From NCBI GenBank assembly GCA_033032175.1, contig CM065325.1, positions 1,764,930-1,828,929 on the forward strand: a stretch of DNA of 64,000 nt, read 5' to 3'. Shown piece by piece: positions 47,601 through 57,464 of this stretch (the stretch's first letter is position 1; each line of letters begins with the position of its first letter). The position numbers and the translations under genes were made by a program. The notes under the pieces are model-generated. The model was not told the origin of the DNA. It did not search any database and was given only the letters and a program-made list of their open reading frames with translations. The stretch comes from Saturnia japonica. Its lineage: Eukaryota; Arthropoda; Insecta; Lepidoptera; Saturniidae.

Positions 47601-50600
47601 AAAATAAATAAGTGGGAACAATTCGGTATTAAACATTACACACAACATTACATTAAACAGTACAAACATTGAATCAAGTGAATAATAATAATAGTGTATC
47701 AGAACAAAAATACAACATAATTATTGTAAAGAAATTACTTATCGAGGCGTGGGTGCTAAATTGAAAAAGTGACCGACCCGACCAACCCGACCGACCCGAC
47801 CGACCCGACCGACCCGACCTACCTGACCGACCTGACCGACACTAAAAAACTATGACAGCCGTGGAGTCTGCTTAGCCGAGTTATGACCAGATTACTGTGA
47901 ACAGTAGAAGTGATCGATGGTTCATGTCCCGCAGTTTCCGGATTTCAAATTAAAAAAAAATATATTTTATTTTTGTAAGATATAGAAAATAAACATTTAG
48001 TAACCAAGAGGTTACTTACCCGTCTCGAGTTTTTTGTTTTGTGTATGGCAATAGATTTTGAACTGATAGTGATTAAATTATCTCATCGAAATTATTGTTT
48101 ATTGGAGGAACGTGTTATGTATTTTTAGTAAAACTATTCTGATTCTTCATTACAATAAAACGACTCCATCAGCCATATTTTTTATTCACCCATCTAACTA
48201 ACTGTTTTAAAACCATAGACTTAAAACTTTTATACAATCATAGACAAAAATCTTTATGATGGTCATTTGGTGACATTTCATCACCATCACATCATCATGA
48301 TCGTGATTCATATTTGACATTTTCGATTGTTTCTAAAGTTGTAATTATATTTTCATATGTCTTCGGCATAGACAATATTAAATAATTAATCTTTTCCTCG
48401 TCACTAATTATAGCTCCTGGGTCTTTGAGCTCTGAAAATTTCTCTTCCATATTATTTTAATGGTTTAGTAACAAGATTGTTTCATCCCACTTCATCTGGC
48501 CGAGTTCTCTTCTTAAATACATCTGGCTTCTCAATCCCTTTTTCTTAAAATTGTTTTCAAGTGACAATCATATCATACGCCGAATCTTTATTTTTAAGAT
48601 ACTCAATATGGGTGTCCGCCACAGCACCTACAATGATGTTTTGCGCCTTCGCTTCCCTTTTAAAATTATTTTCATTTTATAATAATCTTTATTTGTTATT
48701 GCTTCATAACATTCTTGTTGCTTTAGCACGCAGCCAATTCGAAATATCTATACTGAGAAACCTGCACTACAGAATGGTTTTATCTGCATTCTCATATCAT
48801 ACGCACTCATTTTTATTTTTCTTCTTTATTAATTACTTTTTCAATAATCACGAAGCTTATCCACAACTACTGAGTTTAACCACGGACCTCTGCTACCACT
48901 GTTATGTATTTTTAGTAAAGCCATTCTGATTCTTCATTACAATAAAACGACTCCATCGGCCATATTTTTTATTCACCCATCTAACTAACTGTTTTAAAAC
49001 CATAGACTTAAAACTTTTATACAATCATAGACAAAAATCATTATGATGGTCATTGTCTTCCAATAGAACGTAGTTCCTTATCGCGTGTTTGACGGACGGG
49101 AGCTACACGGAAAAAAGTTTCCGACCGACACTTTTTTAGAAAGAGATAAGGAGGGAGAGCGACTGCTCCTCTAGATTCGTTTACTATCTAATACCTACCT
49201 GATCCACACACTTGTCACTTGTTTAAATCTTCAAACCTCTACAAACGCTTGGTAAAAAAAACAGGCAAGCTAAACATCGCTATGTACACGTTTGCGAGTG
49301 CGCTACTGTGTTTTTAGACTTTTGGATGACCAAGCATGAAGAACGTCAACCTAGTATCGGTTATAAAATTTGGCTTAATCTATTTTAAACGAGGAAAAAT
49401 GATAGAATATAGAAAACTCGGCAACGGAGATAGTTTAAAAAAATCAGTTATTTTTTGTGTATCAAATACAGACATAGCACGGATCGGTGGCAAGCCAAGC
49501 TAAACCTTCAAAAGCCACTCCAAACGCCCTATCCACATATTTGAATTTGTTAATATTTGTTGTCGCAGTATTTGCAAGTGTGTGAATCAGGCATTAGAAA
49601 ATGAAATAAGAAAAAATATTTGAGTTATGCTATATTTAAGCTAGTTATATATTTCGCACATTATAGTCAATCATATTCATTATATTCGATACCATTACAG
49701 TCAAAAAATTTAACAGCTCTGATGTTAGTTACTTATGTTGTTAATAAATGTTAATTCAATATAATATTTTCAACATTTTATAAAAAGAAAGTATTAATTT
49801 GAAACTATTTAGTCAATAGAGCAAAAAATAATAATTAAAATGATGTTTGAATCATAAATTTTGATGAATAGTAATTAAGAGAGATATGACGTTGACATAA
49901 AAATTCTATAACGAAAAAAACTTTTGTTCAAATTGTAATCATTTTTATGTTGCTCAAATAAATAGTTTGCACTGAAATGAATTCCGCATCGCATTTTATG
50001 AACGCGAAAGAGAATCCAACCGAGGTGTGGTTCCGGAACCGCACACTTCAATAGGACAATGATTATCACCGAAAGCTCCTTTTACTAAGTACCTAGTACA
50101 TCTTTGCTACTTTATTAAGTTTACTACCTTAATGTCCTCAGCGATGGTAAGCCAATCCGCTTCAGTCATATTAGAAGAGTCGAGAAGAGTCTCATACTCG
50201 TATATCTTATACAGTATTTGAACATTTAAGTTATTGGCGTCTGAAAAAAGAACATATAAATATCTTCTTTAAAAATCCTAAATCAGCTGTATATAGAATA
50301 GTACGTACAAGTCTGGTCGTCACACTGCTAGGCCAATTCAACGAAGATCAGAGTCGTGAAAAGGAGGACTTGCATTAACTATATATAATATATTCTATCT
50401 CATTCTTTCGCAGGCTAAATCCTGTACATAGATGTATGTGTTTATCTCTTTTTACTGTCGCTTTTTCGTTTCATCGCGTTTCAAATTACAATGGTATTAC
50501 AGAAGTTTTTACTTCAAAAATTGTCTTGAAAAAAATTATTGTTCAAATTGTTGTTTGTTATTTATTGTTCAAAAATTAGTACGAGTCCCATGAATTCTGA

Positions 50601-53600
50601 ATCATTAAAAGAAAATTTTTACTAACTTGGTAAAATTAGGTAAGACTTGTCGAAATCTGGGTCACTGCATTCTTGTTCCCACAATTCTTTGTCATTGAGT
50701 TGAGGGAATCGTCGTATCATCGGTTCGAAGACATTCTTTCCCGGTACAAGTACTGGAAATAAACAAAACATTACTTACCTAAATCTTAATAAATTATTCA
50801 TACCTCTAGCAATTTTTTGAATGATAAATTAGACAACACAGTCAATAAAAAACTCGAGAGTTGTTATAAGACACAACAAGGATCCTTTCGCTATAATTAT
50901 GTTATGTTAAGACATAAAAAGCTAAGTTATTGAAAAGGAAACAAAAAATTACTGCAACAAAAAACACAATAAAAAAAAAAACACAATTTTTGTTCTTTAT
51001 TTGATTTCCAGGCGTAGTAGGTACTAAAATATTTTATAGTCTATGTCACTCCCACAATTAAGACAAATTTAACGACACCTCGTATGCTAAAAACCATCGA
51101 GATGTTTAGGCCACATAGCGTGCTAAAGAAATAGACTAGACATATGTACATATACTCGAAAAACATAACCCTCCTTTTTCGCAGTTGTGTACAAAACAGG
51201 TCATAAAACCGCTGAGCCAATTCCACAACTGTCATAGTTTTGATTATCCTTTATATGTGCGTTTGTTTTCTTTTTACTGTCGGTCGGTTCGGTCAGTTCT
51301 TTCACTTTAGCTCCCACCTCGCGATAAGTAACTTCGTTACAATATTCCACAAGCATAAACCTCCATTCGTCTTGTTTTTGCTCTTACGCCATGTAAGTAG
51401 GGTCAGCACAACATGTTTTTTTTACTTTATATTGTGATTTGAGATTCGATTTATTATTTTACGAACAGTCTATAGCTAATCCTCTTTGGGATTTCCTTGT
51501 CTGTATCTAGCCGAAGATGGCGTAACCAGCATGGGTGGCACCCGGGCGGGCCAATATTTTTTTTCTAGATAGATGAGTTTTTATTTAGTATCGACTTTTC
51601 CTTTACACTTACTTATTTTATTTTCGTTGCGAAAAAAACTAGAACCATCTAGATTATCAAATATTTGAAAACATTATGTGTAATGAACAGCAGCATTGAT
51701 GGCTCAGATAGAGGCGTCTATGGACACCGCGTCGATCGACGTGACTTCGAATCCCTGCAATCTTCCCGAACTTTCAATGAAGCAAAACATCGTGATGAAA
51801 CCACAGCTGCCATCGTCAAGTTGAAAATCTGTTACCAAGCATCTATGAGTGTCTTCCAGCAGCTGCACTCGAAAGCCAGTTTCCCCACTAGGCTTACCGT
51901 AGGTGTCACCAACTTGGACCACAAAAAATAAACTTTTTTTATCCATTGTCCGATGTCACTACCAAACTGATGATCGCCAAGCCCTACCACCCCATCTATG
52001 TCTATATAAATAAGTAGGATTAATATATACATAGTATAGTAGGTATATATTATACCTACTATGATCGCTTTTGAGAACTTCTACTACTACTTTACTACCC
52101 GAGACTTCATTGAAATAGTTAAAAACCTACAAATTGGAACGGTTTTTTTATATTTACCTCGACAAAATTATTATATACAGGGTACAGCGCACCCTACGGT
52201 ACCTAAATAATAAATCTGTTGTACTTTCTGTACGTGTGTGTGCTTTTTAATCAAATTTTTGAGTTAGATAAAAATTTATAAGCTACAAGAAACTTATGAC
52301 TGTGTGTGCCTTGGTTTACCACAAAAATTGCTTGACTGATTTTATTGATATGTTGTACACGGGAAGTTTGTTATTCCTTATTTGACATGCAATAAATATT
52401 ATCAACAATCTATATATTAATACATGAAGCAAAAGCTTTCGGTACTTTGCGTGGACGGAAAACTGTGAGATTTGACATGGTTAAAGTTTATATGGAGAAG
52501 TAGTGCAGAAAGCTAAAATTTATGTATAATATCTGTTACTAACATATTAAATTAAATAAATTAATATTACGCATCCTAAACGACCAGTGCCATTGAACTT
52601 AGATACCCCAAAATATTGACATTGTCACCCAACGAAAATTGTCAGCAAGTGATGTAGATAATACTCCTTGTTTATGAATACTGTAAGTATCAAACAGAAA
52701 ATAGTCTATGATCAAAAAGTCGCCGGTCGAATTTAGACTTTAGGGCGATCGCTAGTACTTTTAAATCGTCAAAAAAACTTTAATCACAACCGATTTTCAA
52801 GAAATTTTGTATAAAGTTAGTATACACTATAATATGCTATTCATATATTCCAATCCAAACCCTCAAAAAGGTTATGTGAGACTCCTACTCACTAAAACTC
52901 CACGATGTACCATCCGCCGCCGCCTCGATGGGGCGACGCGGGACCTGCGGTAGCATACAACCGCGTCGCCCCGGCCTAAATAGGAGACAGCTCAGTACAC
53001 CCTAGCTGTCTCCTCGGTCCGCCGAACCTGTGCAATGGAAAGACGGGCCCCCGTCCCGTCTCCCCTGGTTCGGCTAGGGTGGCATCTCATCATCATTGAT
53101 GATATGGGGCAGTACCAACTCCTCCGCAACGAAGTCCCCACCAGGCATGGGAGGTGGGAGAAGCGCCGAAGGGTCGGGGAGTAGTAAACTGTGGCAAAAC
53201 TTTTTTTTTTTAACGTAGAGAAACCCGTCATGTGTACACACCCGCCCGGGGGAGGACGAGTGGTTATGTGAGACTCTTACTCACTAAAACTCCACGGTGT
53301 ACCCCTCAGCCGCCTTAGAGGGGCGACGTGGGCTCGCGGTTGCATTCAACCACGTCGTCCCGGCTGCAGGCCCAGCTACTACTGCCGGGCCACCGCATAA
53401 GGGAGACAATTCGGTAAAACCCTAACTGTCTCCCACAACTGCCGAACCTGTGCCGCCCGTTCGTCTTTGGCGGAGAGGACCACTTAGAGAATCATCTTCG
53501 CGTGCCCTCTCCGCGGCCTCCTTCTGCGATATAACTTCCTCGCAGAAGGAGGCCATCGCCTCCCACGACCTCTCGCTGCCGAGCATGGCGCGAACCACAC

Positions 53601-56546
53601 TCGGGAGTGAGAGGTCCCCTCCTATCACCGTGGTCAGAGCCCGACGCTGGCTCTCCCACGCAGCACACTCTGAAAGAGTGTGCTGTGGGGTATCATTGGC
53701 AGCACCGCACTCATGACACGCGGTGGTCGACTCTCTCCGTGCGATCCGGTGCAGGAACCATCCGAAACAGCCATGTCCGGACAGCACCTGCACCAGTCGA
53801 AACGTGAGAGAGCCACGCTCCCTAACACACCAATCTCTTAGGACCGGACGGACGGCGTCTATGGTATATTTACCATACCGCGCGTCCGCCAGGTCCTCCC
53901 CCCATCTCCCAATCACCCCCTCCCTTAATGCCCTCCTCATATTTGCCACCTTTGGGGAGGCTCCCTTCTTTCCTTCCTCGCCGCCGTGTCCCTATACATG
54001 GCGGCGAGCACCTCCGCCTCCAACTCCCACGGCGGGGAGCCGGCGAGCACAAAGGCCGCCCCCGCGGACACCGATCTGTACCCGCGGATGGCTCTCAGCG
54101 CCACCACACGCTGCGCTGCACGCAGCACTTGTCTATAAGTGGCGCTGAGAGCATCCACCCAGATCGGTGCCCCGTAGACGGCCATGCTCCGCACGACTCC
54201 CATGAATAAGCGACGGCATCTTGCGCCCGGTCCCCCCGAATTCGGGAGGAGCCGACCAAGAGCCGCCGCGGCTCCCACCAGCCGCGGTTCGAGTCCCCTG
54301 AAATGGGACTCGAACCGCCAACGTCCGTCCAGGATGAGGCCGAGATATTTCATCTGGGCCCCAACCCGGACCCTCTTCCCCTCAACATGTATGTGGGCCC
54401 TAGAAGGCGGCCCACACCGAGGCCCGTGGAACAGCAAGGCCTCGGTTTTCTCTACCGCCACCCTGAGGCCCAACAATTCTATACGCCTGACCACGAGGGC
54501 CTACCTGGCTACCTGGCCACCTGGGCTAACTCAAAGTAAGGTGATGCTTTGTGTATGGAGGGACTGGAAGGGCATTGTTCAATATGAGCTTTTACCGCCC
54601 GGCAAAACCAACGATTCGGATCTCAACTACCAACAACTGATGAGATTAAAGAAAGCAGTTGTCTTTCATCACGATAACGCTAGAGCACATACATCTTTAG
54701 CCACTCAGCAAAAATTAAGAGAGTTTGGCTGGGAGGTGTTAGTGCTCTTAAGTGTTCTTTAAGTTCTGTAAGGCTAACATCAGGAAAGGACTGCCAAAAC
54801 TATTTGTCGCGTTTTTTTATCAGAAGTCCCAAATTTTCTACAGCAACGGGACCATGTCTCTACCTACAAAATGGCAGAAAGTCATCGAACAAAACGGCAC
54901 ATATATACTGTAAATAAATGTAAATTAACTTTGAAAAAAATGTCTTAAGGTTTCATATAAAAATGCGAAGATACTTTTTCCTGACCTTACATGTCAGTAT
55001 CGGATTCTGTGATTAATTATGGACTGGCTAGCTGCGGACGCACAAATAAAAAATACCTAAAAGAAATATATAATTATTATACTTAATCTGTTTAATTAAA
55101 TTAAACTTTTGAGCGTATTCGATAAGGTAAATTTAGCATATTATGTAACTCAATACAGTAACAGTTATGAGTGCTATTTAAATAAGATAACAAGACATGT
55201 GACCTTACGTAATCTGCTGTATTTACCAAACTTTGATATTCCCAAATGTAACATCGAGTACGATGAGAGGGCTTGGAGATTCATTCTGCCTAGAACACTG
55301 AATAGATTACAAAAAGATATAATCAACAAGCTTGAAAACAAAAATACAAGTCAAATTAAAAATATACTTAAGCCATACCTTTAAAGGAAAATAACATAGT
55401 TCAACTTAAGTAGGTATTAATTTCTTAGCTATAAAATCTTGTTACAATTTAAGATTTAGAGTTAAGTTATAGGAGCCCTGGAGCCTTAGACAGTTTATAC
55501 ACTTTTACCGTAGTTTGGGGGGAGCGCTTAAGGCACTCAACTGCGAAAGCGTAGCAACATGCTCAAGGATGTCAGAGTGGACTAGCCTTGGCTTGGGATG
55601 TAGCCATAGTTTCAATTAAGTGGCTTACTGGCTAATTTTCCTATCCGTATAAATTTGAGTTATAACTAACTATACATGTTTCTGCCTCCTGGGAGAAAGG
55701 AAGAAACATGTGTGTATTTAGTGATCTATAAATCTTTGTCTTTTTGGTAATAGTGTTGTTAGATTCTACATATAAGATAAGATTCCCAAGCACATCACTG
55801 ATTTCCCTGACATTAAGTTCAAGGACCATGTCAAGCAGGTTTTACTGTCAAAAGGTTATTATAGGATGGATCATTATGTGAATGATAGTGATGTCTTGAA
55901 GTCACTCCCTCTCTGTACATCCACTAAATTATTATTATTGTACCTATTATATTGACACTAGTATAGTTAAAAAAAAGAAGATAAATCGGATTGAGTTTCT
56001 TACTGCTTCTTCTCAAAAAACTGGGATGTTTTCTAGCCGGCAGTAAAATTTTGATATTCATATGTGCCTTCTTAGGGCCTAAACTGAATAAAGATTATAC
56101 TAATTTTGTTTTAAACTAGTATAAAAAAAGAAAAAAAGGTTCTTTACAGAATATATGTACTTGTGTGATGTGCACAATTGTGGGGTGCAGTGTAATGGTG
56201 TCTGTTAGTTGCTAGTGAATGCAAGTACAGTGTCACTGTATCGCGCGAGCGGCTGCTAGACTCAAGGGCTCCACACCGAAGGCACTATATAGACAAAAGG
56301 CTGGAGCCGGTACTTAGAGAATCTCATCTTCAATATTCGTCATCGAATCATTATCTCAGTTAATGAATGGATAACAATAAATAAATGTTATAAATATTGA
56401 TGTTATAACCATTATGACGTCATTCAGTAATAACTAAACTTACCACCCTCTTCGTTAGAAACCATGCCGATTGTACCGCCTGTGTATATAACCAAAACTG
56501 TTCGTTTATTTCCTCCTAAGTATCTCATTTGCCTTGGAGCGTCCAT
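35648..56546 (-). CDS. ASPG: L-asparaginase / 60-kDa lysophospholipase-type protein with ankyrin repeats
   Basis: Thirteen exons join in perfect phase with GT-AG ends: 56546-56444, 50752-50627, 50240-50128, 47584-47459, 46878-46754, 45669-45440, 43821-43667, 42939-42826, 42511-42455, 41587-41443, 38071-37942, 37429-37204 and 35791-35648. They encode 597 aa, close to animal ASPG proteins. The asparaginase domain (about residues 15-380) shows [10 protein letters not shown] with the nucleophile Thr25, [16 protein letters not shown] with Thr129-Asp130, [19 protein letters not shown], and [16 protein letters not shown] ... [13 protein letters not shown]. Residues about 400-597 form ankyrin repeats ([47 protein letters not shown]). 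No signal peptide was seen, so it should be cytosolic. The family hydrolyses asparagine to aspartate; some members also show lysophospholipase or acylhydrolase activity. A tandem copy begins its last exon at 63001. Confidence 0.96.
35918..36250 (+). repeat. Dispersed repeat ending in (GAA)n, copy 2
   Basis: Closely matches 24440-24773 and ends AGTTAGGAAGAAGAAGAAGA. A more diverged and shorter relative occurs at 43857-44065. It lies in the last intron of the asparaginase gene. Confidence 0.65.
36251..37203. other. Intron 12 of the asparaginase gene, remainder
   Basis: AT-rich sequence with no gene or recognised repeat. Confidence 0.4.
37560..37855 (-). repeat. tRNA-derived SINE copy, reversed
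   Basis: On the minus strand: TCAGTGGTAGCATTTACGTC, then a TATTCGAATCCCT B-box, TCTGTCACCAAGCTCCTATC and a CATCTTGGGCCATATCATTA end. This is the clearest whole copy of the SINE family in the window. Confidence 0.65.
38090..38310. repeat. Dispersed repeat, 'GCGCAAATCTCTGGAATTA' type
   Basis: It shares its core with 40310-40480 (ACGCTAATCTCTGGAACTAC) and 63570-63650 (GCGCTCTAATCTCAGAAACG). Intron 10 of the asparaginase gene. Confidence 0.45.
38660..38685. repeat. TA microsatellite
   Basis: About a dozen TA units directly before a dispersed-repeat head (CACTAGCGGTATGCCCGCGG). Confidence 0.8.
38686..39445 (+). repeat. Dispersed repeat with 'GTTCAGCGGTCTAGGCGTG' and CAGAGAGACAGAGAGACAGA tail
   Basis: Head ACTAGCGGTATGCCCGCGGC; tail GGTTCAGCGGTCTAGGCGTG, CAGAGAGACAGAGAGACAGA and TTTCGCATTTATAATATTA. 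Lepidopteran retroposon type. Intron 10 of the asparaginase gene. Confidence 0.5.
39640..39900 (-). repeat. Dispersed repeat, 'CAACGCACAGCCTAAACCGCT' type
   Basis: TGACGGATCAACGCACAGCC and ATTCAACCCCTAAGGAGGTG belong to a repeat I recognise from many arthropod genomes. The open frame across it is not a gene. Confidence 0.45.
41865..42305 (-). pseudogene. LINE reverse-transcriptase C-terminal remnant
   Basis: Minus-strand text [37 protein letters not shown], and an [23 protein letters not shown] end is the C-terminal tail of a common lepidopteran LINE. Stops interrupt it. Intron 9 of the asparaginase gene. Confidence 0.7.
45215..45320 (+). repeat. SINE 3' fragment
   Basis: CCCCACTAGGCTCAGCGTGT, ACCATCTTGGGTCACATCGT and TTAGACACAAGGTGAGATTT match the 3' part of the tRNA-derived SINE family. 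Intron 6 of the asparaginase gene. Confidence 0.5.
46175..46660 (+). pseudogene. SINE-like block followed by a LINE 3' coding end
   Basis: The 46180-46330 part matches 7680-7850. The 46460-46620 part encodes [16 protein letters not shown] and [20 protein letters not shown], the conserved C-terminus of a lepidopteran Jockey/CR1-type LINE. A nearby stop ends it. Intron 5 of the asparaginase gene. Confidence 0.7.
47768..47843. repeat. Minisatellite of CCGACCCGA units
   Basis: About eight units of a GACCGACCC-type 9-mer, degenerating into CTGACCGAC at the right end. Intron 3 of the asparaginase gene. Confidence 0.85.
48113..49052 (-). mobile_element. Miniature copia-type LTR retrotransposon (TRIM-like)
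   Basis: Two 153-bp direct terminal repeats (48113-48265 and 48900-49052) differ at about four positions and begin TG / end CA on the minus strand. One base inside the 5' repeat (48887-48898) is TGGTAGCAGAGG on the minus strand, complementary to the 3' end of initiator tRNA-Met. The 634-bp interior holds only a broken gag. No polypurine tract or target duplication is convincing. Total length is 940 bp. It lies in intron 3 of the asparaginase gene, in the sense orientation. Confidence 0.82.
48290..48740 (-). pseudogene. Copia-type gag remnant
   Basis: Minus-strand text in broken frames: [20 protein letters not shown], then an [12 protein letters not shown] / [20 protein letters not shown] block typical of the copia gag (UBN2-type) region. 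It carries stops and frame changes, and no pol sequence follows before the second LTR. Confidence 0.78.
49240..49400. repeat. Dispersed repeat, relative of 26540-26760
   Basis: TTTGCGAGTGCGCTACTGTG, GACCAAGCATGAAGAACGTC and GGTTATAAAATTTGGCTTAA are shared with the 26.6-kb copy. Confidence 0.5.
51010..51240 (-). other. Unplaced repeat-like block
   Basis: The minus strand can be read [18 protein letters not shown] with stops nearby, a phrase I have met in lepidopteran repeats. Intron 1 of the asparaginase gene. No host exon signal was seen. Confidence 0.25.
51685..51935 (+). repeat. tRNA-derived SINE with A and B boxes
   Basis: An A-box-like TGGCTCAGATAGAGG near 51699 and a B-box-like GACTTCGAATCCC near 51741 have tRNA-like spacing. 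The body shares GATGAAACCACAG and TCTGTTACCAAGCATCTATG with the other copies. Intron 1 of the asparaginase gene. Confidence 0.7.
52410..52830. repeat. Dispersed repeat, uninterrupted copy
   Basis: ATCTATATATTAATACATGA, AAGCAAAAGCTTTCGGTAC, GTGCCATTGAACTTAGATAC and TAGGGCGATCGCTAGTAC mark it. It matches 59495-59707 plus 60664-60833 and shows the empty site of the insertion there. Intron 1 of the asparaginase gene. Confidence 0.8.
52868..53202 (-). mobile_element. R1-clade LINE 3' fragment, second in tandem
   Basis: It shares the 3' UTR blocks TTATGTGAGACTCCTACTCA, CTAAAACTCCACGATGTAC and CGCCGAACCTGTGC-type sequence with the copy starting at 53262. It ends at a run of T at 53203-53213 (poly-A on the minus strand) that belongs to the next copy. 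Confidence 0.7.
53203..54530 (-). mobile_element. 5'-truncated R1-clade LINE
   Basis: GC-rich and unlike the AT-rich host sequence. Minus strand: the reverse-transcriptase C-terminal part (54494-53937), the zinc-knuckle C-terminus (53949-53422), a 3' UTR and a poly-A tract at 53213-53203. It is cut off at the 5' end next to a mariner fragment. Intron 1 of the asparaginase gene. Confidence 0.85.
53422..54494 (-). pseudogene. R1-clade reverse-transcriptase C-terminus
   Basis: The first frame carries [44 protein letters not shown] and [15 protein letters not shown] frame change near 53945 leads to the second frame with [30 protein letters not shown] and the CCHC finger [18 protein letters not shown]. 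These are diagnostic of R1-type LINE ORF2 ends. The active site and endonuclease lie in the missing 5' part. Confidence 0.87.
54535..54990 (+). pseudogene. Mariner (mauritiana-type) transposase C-terminal fragment
   Basis: [33 protein letters not shown] and [20 protein letters not shown] are followed by a degenerate end ([15 protein letters not shown]). The second catalytic Asp (HHDNA) is visible; a stretch before it and the third-Asp region are deleted or shifted. It is a different mariner lineage from that at 6082 and 35122. Intron 1 of the asparaginase gene. Confidence 0.82.
55100..56105 (+). pseudogene. LINE C-terminus plus 3' UTR
   Basis: Frame 55109-55384 reads [39 protein letters not shown] and [20 protein letters not shown], then stop. 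After it, 55480-56105 is a diverged copy of the block at 33435-34195. I take the whole as the 3' end of one LINE. Clade not settled (Jockey/CR1 group likely). Confidence 0.6.
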
Positions 56547-56799
56547 TTCGTTGAGGACCGTGTCATTCAATTCCAAAATTCCTCGTGGTTTTCGAAGGCG
56601 TTTTCAAAATAATTTTTAGCTCAATTTTGCCGTTTGTCTCCTGTATGCCAATTAAGTTTTCCGTGGCTTTTTCAAAGAATATTTTTTATGTACGGAGCGC
56701 TCTATTCGACTTCGACACGCGGGCTGAAATGATATTGAGGAAAAGAGACGAGTAACATATATACAACATATATTCCATTATCGTAAACATTTTTTTAGG

Positions 56800-57013
56800 A
56801 CTGTACATAGTGATTGCGTTTACGGACATCGTTTCGATCAACGATCGATCGTAATGAAATCATACCATGGTGGTACGGCTTTTTCTAATGCTCGTATGGC
56901 AAAATACCTCTAGGTAATCTAGGCTAGATTTGAAAATTTGTCGTCAAGCACCTATCCGGCAGCTGCACTCGAGAGCCAGCCCTCCCACTATGCTTAGAGT
57001 GTTATCTCTTATT
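56800..57013 (+). repeat. SINE copy, degraded head
   Basis: GTAATGAAATCATACCATGG, GTCGTCAAGCACCTATCCGG and CAGCTGCACTCGAGAGCCAG match the SINE body. It lies just upstream of the asparaginase start codon. Confidence 0.55.
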
Positions 57014-57021
57014 ATTTCAAC

Positions 57022-57456
57022 TAGAGGTGGGCGAATATGAATGATTTACATAATCGAGATATTTCGATGAATAATCACATCAACACAATTCATAATCGAA
57101 TTACGAATATGAAAGATCATTCATAATCGAGCCTTTGATGTATTATTACTCAGAGGTGGGCGATTATGCGTGATGAGGTATATAAAAAAAATTCGCGCAA
57201 TCGTAAACAAAGTTCTTTACAAGAACACGTATAATAATTAAAAGGTCGTTCGGTCGTTATAATTAGTAATTTGATAAAATTAGTAACCTAGCATTAGTAA
57301 TTACTAATGCTACCTACTTGGATTATGAATGATCAGTTGATCACTCATCGTCAAACTACTAGTATTAGTGATTACTAATGGCTATAATCGAAATATCTCG
57401 AGTCATCTTCATATTCGAATGATTACATTAATATATCTCATAATCGCCCACCGCTA
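57022..57456. mobile_element. hAT-type non-autonomous DNA transposon
   Basis: 435 bp with ends TAGAGGTGGGCG and CGCCCACCGCTA, inverted except for one base, flanked by the exact 8-bp duplication ATTTCAAC (57014-57021 and 57457-57464). The 8-bp target and the GGTGGGC-type terminus fit the hAT superfamily. No coding capacity. A further terminus-like CAGAGGTGGGCGATTATG sits inside at 57151. Confidence 0.85.
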
Positions 57457-57464
57457 ATTTCAAC

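Noticed and set aside
47768..47843. Minisatellite as a CRISPR-like or protein-coding repeat
   Set aside because: Units are 9 bp without spacers, degenerate at one end, and lie in an intron.
48108..49057. Target-site duplication around the miniature copia-type element
   Set aside because: Flanking 5-mers (GAACG and TTGTC) differ.
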